A stretch of DNA of 64,000 bases from Neobacillus notoginsengisoli (GTDB lineage Bacteria; Bacillota; Bacilli; Bacillales; Cytobacillaceae): positions 248,001 through 312,000 of the forward strand of contig NZ_QWEG01000004.1 in assembly GCF_003515685.1 (NCBI RefSeq), written 5' to 3'. How positions within the stretch are numbered: position 1 is the stretch's first letter; every line of letters starts with the position of its first letter. This document shows, one piece after another, positions 58,089 to 64,000 of this stretch. Below the pieces are notes generated by a model. The model worked only from the letters and a program-made list of their open reading frames with translations, made no database searches and was not told the DNA's origin. Made by a program: the position numbers and the translations under genes.

Positions 58089-59756
58089 TTAAAATTTCAT
58101 GATTCCGCCTGTACTGGCCGAGGTGACGAGTTTGGCGTATTTTGCAAGGTAGCCGGTTTTGATTTTCGGTTCCGGCTTCACCCAGTTTTTCCGCCGGTCT
58201 TCCAAAACCTCACCATCAATAATCAGATTGATGGAACGGGCTTCAAGGTCGATGATGACCAGATCGCCATTTTCGACAAGTGCGATTGGACCGCCTTCAG
58301 CCGCTTCGGGTGAAATATGGCCAACTGAGATGCCGCGGCTGGCTCCGGAGAAGCGGCCGTCCGTAATCAACGCGACTTCTTTATCCAAACCGCGTCCGGC
58401 GATGGAAGCGGTAGGAGCAAGCATTTCCGGCATTCCCGGACCGCCTTTTGGCCCCTCATACCGGATGACAACAACATGCCCTGGTTGGACGATGCCGCTG
58501 TCAATTCCAGCTTGGGCTTCTTCCTGCGATTCAAACACAATCGCCTCGCCGGTGAATCTCTTGATCGATGGATCGACCGCTCCGACTTTAATGACGCCGC
58601 CGTCAGGTGCGAGATTGCCGAACAGGATGGACAAACCGCCTACCGGGCTGTAAGGGTTATCCCTTCTGCGGATGACCTGATCGTTTGTAATTTCAGCATC
58701 CTTTATATTTTCATAAAGGGTTTTTCCTGTAATGGTGATGGCATCCTTGTGGATCAGCCCGTCAATTTTACACAACTCGTTAATAATGGCACTAACTCCG
58801 CCGGCATGATGCACATCCTCCATGGAATAATCGGAAGCTGGACTTATTTTTGAAAGGTAAGGAACCTTTTCAGCAATCCGGTTGATGTCCTGCAGGTCAT
58901 AATCAATTCCGGCCTCATGGGCAATGGCCAATGTATGCAGAACTGTGTTCGTTGAGCCGCCCATTGCCATATCAAGTGCAAGGGCATTATTAAAAGCTGC
59001 CTTCGTCATAATGTCGCGCGGTTTGATATCTTTTTTGATAAGGTCAATCAAGTGTTTCGCCGCATTGTTAATCAATTCGTGCCTTTTATTGGAAGTGGCA
59101 ACAATCGTTCCGTTATCAGGAACAGTCATGCCGAGCATTTCCATGAGGCAGTTCATTGAGTTTGCTGTGAACATGCCTGAACATGAGCCACAGGTCGGAC
59201 ATGCATTCGTTTCAATATCCAATAGTTCCTTCTCGGTAATTGCTCCTTTGTTATACGCTCCCACCCCTTCGAAAACAGAAACGAGTGAAAGGGGTTTTCC
59301 TGTTGACGAAACGCCGGCTTCCATCGGACCACCTGAAACGAAAACCGAAGGGACATTCGTCCTTGCTGCCGCCATCAGCATGCCGGGAGTAATCTTGTCG
59401 CAATTCGGGATATAGAAAACCCCGTCGAACCAATGGGCGTTAATAACGGTTTCCGCACTATCGGCGATAATTTCGCGGCTCGGCAGGGAATAACGCATCC
59501 CAATATGGCCCATCGCGATTCCATCATCAACACCAATCGTGTTGAATTCGAACGGGACGCCGCCCGCCTCGCGGATTGCCTGCTTGACGACTTCAGCAAA
59601 AACATTCAGATGCTTATGGCCGGGAATGATGTCGATATAAGAATTGCAAACTCCGATAAACGGTTTATCAAGGTCGCTTGTTTTCACTCCGGTTGCATAA
59701 AGCAGGCTGCGGTGCGGGGCCCTGTCGAACCCTTTCTTAATCATGTCGCTTCGCAT
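58089..59756 (-). CDS. ilvD: Dihydroxy-acid dehydratase
   Basis: A 555-residue iron-sulfur enzyme that dehydrates dihydroxy acids to 2-oxo acids, third step for valine and isoleucine. Cysteine ligands sit in [17 protein letters not shown] and [20 protein letters not shown], with another Cys near residue 50 in [14 protein letters not shown]. The C-terminal [20 protein letters not shown] is the family signature. It is 11 bp after ilvE. Transcripts from the ilvE promoter must pass the T-box to reach ilvB. Confidence 0.95.
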   Translation of the reverse strand: MRSDMIKKGFDRAPHRSLLYATGVKTSDLDKPFIGVCNSYIDIIPGHKHLNVFAEVVKQAIREAGGVPFEFNTIGVDDGIAMGHIGMRYSLPSREIIADSAETVINAHWFDGVFYIPNCDKITPGMLMAAARTNVPSVFVSGGPMEAGVSSTGKPLSLVSVFEGVGAYNKGAITEKELLDIETNACPTCGSCSGMFTANSMNCLMEMLGMTVPDNGTIVATSNKRHELINNAAKHLIDLIKKDIKPRDIMTKAAFNNALALDMAMGGSTNTVLHTLAIAHEAGIDYDLQDINRIAEKVPYLSKISPASDYSMEDVHHAGGVSAIINELCKIDGLIHKDAITITGKTLYENIKDAEITNDQVIRRRDNPYSPVGGLSILFGNLAPDGGVIKVGAVDPSIKRFTGEAIVFESQEEAQAGIDSGIVQPGHVVVIRYEGPKGGPGMPEMLAPTASIAGRGLDKEVALITDGRFSGASRGISVGHISPEAAEGGPIALVENGDLVIIDLEARSINLIIDGEVLEDRRKNWVKPEPKIKTGYLAKYAKLVTSASTGGIMKF

Positions 59757-59766
59757 ATTGACCTCC

Positions 59767-60675
59767 TTAACCCACTACTGCTTTTTGTTTGGCCTCCGGG
59801 TAGCATTGGACGCCATCTACTGTAACTAGCTTTCTAAATTCTTCGAGGAGATGATTCGTAACCGGTCCCGGCTTGCCATCCCCAATTTTTCGTCTATCCA
59901 CATCAATGACGGCGATCACTTCTACGGCAGTGCCCGTAAGGAACACTTCATCCGCTATATATACGTCATGCCTAGTGAATGGCTGTTCTTTGACTTCATA
60001 ACCATTTTGCTTGGCAAGTTCGATAATGGCGTTTCGGGTAATGCCCTCCAGAGCGCCAAGATAGACAGGTGGGGTGAAAATGACCCCGTTTTTGATAATT
60101 AATATATTGTCGGCAGACCCTTCCGTTACATAGCCCTGATCATTGAGCATGAGAGCTTCATCAACGCCTGCCTGGTTGGCTTCAAGTTTTACAAGGATAT
60201 TGTTTAAATAGTTCAGGGATTTAATTTGCGGGCTTAACACATCCGGACGGTTCCGTCTCGTCGCAACCGAACCAACTTTCAGGCCGCGCTCGTATAGTTC
60301 TTTTGGAAAAAGGGACAGCGGTTCGGCTATCACGATGACCCTTGGCATTGAACATGACGCCGGATCCAGCCCGAGGTTTCCCATGCCCCTGGAAACGACC
60401 ACGCGTATGTAAGCGCTGGATAATTCATTTTTTCTTACTGTTTCAACAATGATTTGGGTCATTTCCTCGGCTGTATAGGGAATGGCCAACATGATGGAAT
60501 GGGCCGATTCATACAGCCTTTTCAAGTGGGCATCCAGCCGGAAGACATTTCCGTCATAAACACGGATTCCCTCGAAAACTCCATCGCCGTAAAGAAAACC
60601 GTGGTCGTAAACTGAAACGACCGCATCTTCTTTCCTTACAAACTCACCACCAAGAAAAATATACTGACTGCCCAA
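59767..60675 (-). CDS. ilvE: Branched-chain amino-acid aminotransferase
   Basis: A 302-residue PLP enzyme of fold type IV catalysing the final transamination to valine, leucine and isoleucine. [20 protein letters not shown] is the N-terminal signature; the PLP lysine is in [17 protein letters not shown] near residue 158; [19 protein letters not shown] and [11 protein letters not shown] are also typical. It starts at TTG 60675 with GAGGAG about 10 bases upstream. First gene of the ilv-leu operon, behind a CodY-like box. Confidence 0.93.
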   Translation of the reverse strand: MGSQYIFLGGEFVRKEDAVVSVYDHGFLYGDGVFEGIRVYDGNVFRLDAHLKRLYESAHSIMLAIPYTAEEMTQIIVETVRKNELSSAYIRVVVSRGMGNLGLDPASCSMPRVIVIAEPLSLFPKELYERGLKVGSVATRRNRPDVLSPQIKSLNYLNNILVKLEANQAGVDEALMLNDQGYVTEGSADNILIIKNGVIFTPPVYLGALEGITRNAIIELAKQNGYEVKEQPFTRHDVYIADEVFLTGTAVEVIAVIDVDRRKIGDGKPGPVTNHLLEEFRKLVTVDGVQCYPEAKQKAVVG

Positions 60676-60784
60676 AACACATTCACTCCTCTTAAACCAT
60701 TCGCTAGGTTTATATTCTTAGTGATTAAAATAATTTGGTATGTCCCAGAAAAGCTGCAAATGAAGTACGTGAAACCGATAACTA

Positions 60785-60834
60785 ACTTTTCTGAGATTTC
60801 CGTCTATAATACACCCATCCTTTAACACTTTCAA
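60785..60834 (-). promoter_or_regulatory. ilvE promoter with CodY-like box
   Basis: On the minus strand TTGAAA (60834-60829) and TATTAT (60811-60806) are 17 bp apart. AAATCTCAGAAAAGT (60799-60785), directly at the start site, matches the CodY box AATTTTCWGAAAATT with three mismatches. CodY, active with isoleucine and GTP, represses ilv-leu genes in Bacillus. The remaining gap to 61099 holds short peptides described separately. Confidence 0.7.
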
Positions 60835-60997
60835 GTCGAAAAATAAGATTAGTCTGATAAATTAGAATCTTTAAGTAATATGTTAGCGTTTACAATGCTG
60901 GTAGATGAAGGAAAGAGGGAATCAAAATGTTTTTTTAAAAAAATTAAAAACTACTCACGTATCGTTTTAGTTTAGAAGGAAGGAGGAGAGGAAATTC

Positions 60998-61024
60998 ATG
61001 AGCAGACACTCATGTATAAAATGA
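60998..61024 (+). other. Eight-codon ORF with very strong ribosome site
   Basis: AAGGAAGGAGGAGAGG lies 6-7 bases before ATG and the frame MSRHSCIK ends in TGA. A second tiny frame, MYF (61076-61087), also has a strong site (AAGGGAGGG). Both precede the exporter gene and could be leader peptides. Confidence 0.35.
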
Positions 61025-61099
61025 AAATAGGCGTATAATATGAAAAGTATTGTGATAAGGGAGGGTTTTGCCTGAATGTATTTTTAGGCAGATAAATGG

Positions 61100-63037
61100 A
61101 TGGACAACGCAAATAAAACATCGAATAAATCTAATATTTATACAGTTTTTCAAACTTTTAAAAGTGCTTTTATGTTCAAAAGAAACCCATTTCCATGGCG
61201 AAAGGCTTTATGTGCAGGATTGGCATCTTCACTGCCAATTTTGATTGGAATTCTAATGGGAAATATGGGATATGGGCTTGCAGCCGGCATTGGGGGATTT
61301 GCGTATTTATACGTCTTTAATCAGCCTTACGCACAGCGTGCTAAAATGATCTTCTTAGTGGCACTGGGACTTGCTTTTTCCATGGCATTGGGAATCCTTC
61401 TTTCCCCTTATCCGGTCGGAATGGCGATTGGGCTCGGGGTTCTAGGTGCTCTTGGAATTTTTTTGTTTGGCGCTCTCAAAATCCCCGGTCCTTCTGCAGT
61501 GTTTTTCGTTCTATGCTTTGCCATTGCAACAGGGCTTCCCGCAACACCGGACGAGGCGCGGATACGGGCAGGCCTCGTTTTACTAGGAGGATTATTATCG
61601 TGGCTGATTAGCATGGCTGGCTGGTTTTTTCATCCGCATGGTCCCGAAACTGCAGCAATGAAAAAAGCGTATAGCCAGCTTGCCAATTTTGCGGTATCGG
61701 CCGCGGTGGGGAAAAGCGAAGAACAGTATAAAACGGTAACTGCCTTAAAAGAGGCGGAAGCGATTCTCCTCTCTGGCTACTCTTTCTGGACTCATAGTGA
61801 ACAATATAAACGCCTTTATCTACTGAACGATCATGCCAATCGTTTGTTTTTGGAAATCCTTGATTTAACCCGTAATGGGAAGGCGCTTCCTCTAGAAATC
61901 AGCCAGTCTTTGCTGGCACTGGCCGGGGCAATTGGCTCGCGGAAGAAAAACGAGGCTAAGATTCTGCAGCCTGAAATGAGCAATGGTAGGATTGCCAATT
62001 TATTCATGAAAATTTATGACGCGGATGCCATTATGAATGAGCCGATCGAAAAAATTGAACAATCTGTAAAAATTGTCAAGCCCTCAGTAAAATCGCAGTT
62101 GCTTGGTGCTTTTGATAAGAACTCAATTGTTTTTTTATCTGCTCTGAGATACGGCATTGTTCTCATCGTTGCTTCGCTTATTTCCTATGCATTGCCAGTT
62201 GAGCGGCCGTATTGGATCCCGCTTTCGTGTGCAGCTGTCATGCTCGGGTCAACAATCGTTGCGACATTTCACCGTGCCATACAGCGAACGTTCGGTACGA
62301 TGATTGGGCTTATTATTGCAAGTGTCATCCTGCTCAATATCCAGAATGCCTTCTTGGTCGTGCCCACGATTTTTGTACTTACTTTCCTGACAGAGCTGTT
62401 CATTGTCCGAAACTATGCCTTGGCAGTAGTGTTCATTACGCCTTCAGCTTTGTTGATTGCCGAATATTCAACGAGCATTCATAACTTCACCCTATTTGCG
62501 TCAGCCAGGGCCGAGAACATTGTTATTGGCAGCCTGATTGGTTTATCAGGGGTCCTGTTGTTTGGGCGTAAGGCAGCTTCAAGCAAGTTGAATCATTTTC
62601 TTGCAAAAACAATTCGCAGCCAGGGGCAATATGTGGTCGGGCTGTTTTCAGAGGACAATAAAAAAATGTCTTTTCATGAAAGCGGCGAGCGGAGAAAAAT
62701 GCATGTCAACCTGGTGAACCTGATTACGATTTACACGTCCGCCCTAGGTGAGCGCGCGGTTGGGAAAAGCAAACTGGAATCGTTATGGCCCGCCATCTTT
62801 TCAATCGAATTATTGGGTTACTATCTTGATTCTGCCTTGAAATATGAGGAGAGGCCGATTCTTTCCGACCAGGAACTGGCGCAACTGCTCTATGTATTTG
62901 AAACAATGGCCAGGGCAGTGGAACAAAATCTCCCGCCAGTGCCAAGACAAATCCCAGAACTGCAAAAATTCTCAACGATCCGAAATGAAATCATTCGGCT
63001 TCAGAAGGCCTTAACAATTGGGGTGGAGTTTGCTTGA
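61100..63037 (+). CDS. FUSC family membrane exporter
   Basis: A 645-residue protein with two hydrophobic blocks (about 38-180 and 350-490), each with five to six segments, separated and followed by soluble helical regions. This is the layout of FUSC/aromatic acid exporter (ArAE, YccS) proteins; LRYGIVLIVASLISYALPVE, RPYWIPLSCAAVMLGSTIVA and RTFGTMIGLIIASVILL in block 2 are typical. It probably exports aromatic acids or related compounds. The ATG has a weak ribosome site and sits 12 bp after the MYF mini-ORF, so reinitiation is possible. Confidence 0.85.
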   Translation: MDNANKTSNKSNIYTVFQTFKSAFMFKRNPFPWRKALCAGLASSLPILIGILMGNMGYGLAAGIGGFAYLYVFNQPYAQRAKMIFLVALGLAFSMALGILLSPYPVGMAIGLGVLGALGIFLFGALKIPGPSAVFFVLCFAIATGLPATPDEARIRAGLVLLGGLLSWLISMAGWFFHPHGPETAAMKKAYSQLANFAVSAAVGKSEEQYKTVTALKEAEAILLSGYSFWTHSEQYKRLYLLNDHANRLFLEILDLTRNGKALPLEISQSLLALAGAIGSRKKNEAKILQPEMSNGRIANLFMKIYDADAIMNEPIEKIEQSVKIVKPSVKSQLLGAFDKNSIVFLSALRYGIVLIVASLISYALPVERPYWIPLSCAAVMLGSTIVATFHRAIQRTFGTMIGLIIASVILLNIQNAFLVVPTIFVLTFLTELFIVRNYALAVVFITPSALLIAEYSTSIHNFTLFASARAENIVIGSLIGLSGVLLFGRKAASSKLNHFLAKTIRSQGQYVVGLFSEDNKKMSFHESGERRKMHVNLVNLITIYTSALGERAVGKSKLESLWPAIFSIELLGYYLDSALKYEERPILSDQELAQLLYVFETMARAVEQNLPPVPRQIPELQKFSTIRNEIIRLQKALTIGVEFA

Positions 63038-63088
63038 TAGAGCAGACAAAATACTATTTAACAAAAATAGAATGGCATGAATCGGAAT

Positions 63089-63117
63089 CGAGCCTGCTTC
63101 AGTAGCAGGTTCTTTTT
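63089..63117 (+). terminator. Terminator after the FUSC gene
   Basis: GAGCCTGC and GCAGGTTC form an 8-bp stem with a seven-base loop, followed by TTTTT. Confidence 0.8.
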
Positions 63118-63143
63118 ACGGGAAAATTGTGAACATCTAAACT

Positions 63144-63160
63144 TTGGCACACTTCTTGCA
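63144..63160 (+). promoter_or_regulatory. Sigma-54 type promoter
   Basis: TTGGCACACTTCTTGCA matches the -24/-12 consensus TGGCAC-N5-TTGCA, with GG and GC exactly 12 bases apart. Transcription would begin near 63172, about 50 bp before the CoA-transferase start. It requires a bacterial enhancer-binding activator, not found in the window. Confidence 0.75.
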
Positions 63161-63221
63161 TCTTAGAATGGTGTGAGAAAGAACAACCTCACGTACAAAT
63201 ACATTCGGGGGTGTTTTTAGG

Positions 63222-63881
63222 GTGAACAAAGTAATTTCAAGAGAAGAAGTTTCTTCGTTTTTCCGGGACGGAATGACAGTGATGGCGGGCGGCTTTATGG
63301 GGGTGGGAACTCCACAGGAACTCGTTGATATTATGCTAGAAAAAAACATTAAGGACATTACACTGATTGCAAATGATACCGCCTTCATTGAGTCCGGGGT
63401 CGGGCCACTGGTTGTTAATCACCGGGTAAAAAAAGTTATTGCTTCGCATATAGGAACAAATCCGGAAACCGGAAGGCAAATGATTGCAGAAGAAATGGAG
63501 GTTGAACTAGTTCCCCAAGGAACTTTGGCTGAACGTGTCCGTGCTGGCGGCTCTGGTCTTGGCGGAGTATTAACACCAACTGGAATAGGAACAGTTGTCC
63601 AGGAAGGCAAAGAAGTCATCACGGTTGATGGGCGTGAATTCCTGCTTGAGAAACCACTTAGGGCAGAGGTGGCGATTCTTAAAGCTTATAAAGCTGATAA
63701 AGCGGGGAATCTTGTTTATCACCGTTCCGCTCGTAACTTTAATCCGCTGATGGCTTTAGCTGCTGACGTTGTGATTGCCCAGGTGGAGAAAGTCGTCGGG
63801 GTAGGCGAGATTGATCCGGATGAGGTCATGACTCCGGGTATTCTAGTTGATAAAATTTTGGTTCAGGGAGGCTGCCAATAA
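63222..63881 (+). CDS. 3-oxoacid CoA-transferase subunit A
   Basis: A 219-residue alpha subunit of a family I CoA-transferase (AtoD/ScoA type), which moves CoA between an acyl-CoA such as succinyl- or acetyl-CoA and a 3-oxo acid or short fatty acid. [20 protein letters not shown] is the N-terminal signature and [20 protein letters not shown] the oxyanion glycine loop. It starts at GTG 63222 after GGGGGTG. Its stop overlaps the next start (TAATG). The sigma-54 promoter suggests inducible use of acetoacetate, butyrate or amino-acid-derived acids. Confidence 0.9.
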   Translation: MNKVISREEVSSFFRDGMTVMAGGFMGVGTPQELVDIMLEKNIKDITLIANDTAFIESGVGPLVVNHRVKKVIASHIGTNPETGRQMIAEEMEVELVPQGTLAERVRAGGSGLGGVLTPTGIGTVVQEGKEVITVDGREFLLEKPLRAEVAILKAYKADKAGNLVYHRSARNFNPLMALAADVVIAQVEKVVGVGEIDPDEVMTPGILVDKILVQGGCQ

Positions 63882-64000
63882 TGACTATTACACTCTTAAG
63901 CCCAAAACAAATCATTGCAGCGCGTGTTGCAAAAGAAATGAAAGACGGTGATGTTGTCAATCTTGGAATAGGACTACCGACTATGATACCGAATTTCCTG
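63881..64000 (+). CDS. 3-oxoacid CoA-transferase subunit B, 5' part (cut by window edge)
   Basis: Only the first 40 codons are visible. SPKQIIAARVAKEMKDGDVV followed by NLGIGLPTMIPNF is the N-terminal signature of the beta subunit (AtoA/ScoB). The catalytic Glu lies just beyond the window. The start codon shares a base with the stop of subunit A, which gives tight coupling. Confidence 0.88.
   Translation, partial: MTITLLSPKQIIAARVAKEMKDGDVVNLGIGLPTMIPNFL

Overview
The window looks like a chromosomal segment of an endospore-forming Bacillaceae bacterium (Bacillus, Mesobacillus, Neobacillus or Cytobacillus type) of moderate GC content. The support is: strong AGGAGG ribosome sites with frequent GTG/TTG starts, T-box leaders, a CodY-type box, Rex-type operators, GerPA/GerPF-like spore proteins, a KinB-like kinase, glycine/tyrosine-rich coat-like peptides and a class IV PhaR/PhaC pair. 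No rRNA, tRNA, CRISPR array, prophage or transposase gene was seen. Both ends cut genes: the tail of a TldD/PmbA protein at base 1 and the head of a CoA-transferase beta subunit at base 64000.

Layout. 1-5.8 kb: PmbA tail, small Gly/Tyr-rich proteins, a GNAT enzyme and a minus-strand cluster of GerPA/GerPF-like proteins with an Hsp20. 6.0-9.2 kb: promoter, serine-type T-box, class V aminotransferase and serA. 9.2-16 kb: a five-gene sugar operon (deoC-like aldolase, ribokinase, RbsD-like pyranase, Gfo/Idh/MocA dehydrogenase, TIM-barrel isomerase) next to an unusual regulator that fuses a LacI protein to a solute-binding domain. 16-29 kb: mostly single genes (broken CPBP gene, HAD, methyltransferase, Sir2, CAP protein, CidA/LrgB, hemolysin III, PhaR/PhaC, manganese catalase). 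29-32 kb: adhE under Rex-like boxes, but frameshifted. 32-47 kb: MFS remnant, STAS protein, KinB-like kinase, a 0.6-kb structured non-coding region, alpha-glucosidase plus RidA, ferritin, an HTH/VWA/lipoprotein group, ABC and MATE exporters, glpD and an AT-rich orphan. 47.6-60.8 kb: the complete branched-chain amino-acid operon on the minus strand, ilvE-ilvD-(T-box)-ilvB-ilvH-ilvC-leuA-leuB-leuC-leuD-threonine dehydratase. 61-64 kb: a FUSC exporter and a CoA-transferase pair behind a sigma-54-type promoter.

Two kinds of repeat stand out. The first is a roughly 70-bp dispersed palindrome ending in TGA on both strands. It occurs 13 times plus three short forms, all between 2.9 and 32.2 kb, and usually abuts gene 3' ends, sometimes supplying the stop codon. 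The second is a set of three local tandem arrays (3' of glpD, leuB-leuA gap, ilvC-leuA gap). Their sequences are unrelated, but each has a period of 51-52 bp and a hairpin in every unit. I know of no described class matching this second pattern.

How the genes work together: serine synthesis is set by a T-box; valine, leucine and isoleucine synthesis has a CodY-like box at the ilvE promoter and a T-box before ilvB; redox control is suggested at adhE; the sugar operon is probably repressed by the fusion regulator through an ATGAAACGTTTCAT operator. The strongest candidates for new biology are the 52-bp hairpin arrays, the LacI/solute-binding fusion and the structured region at 35.5-36.1 kb.
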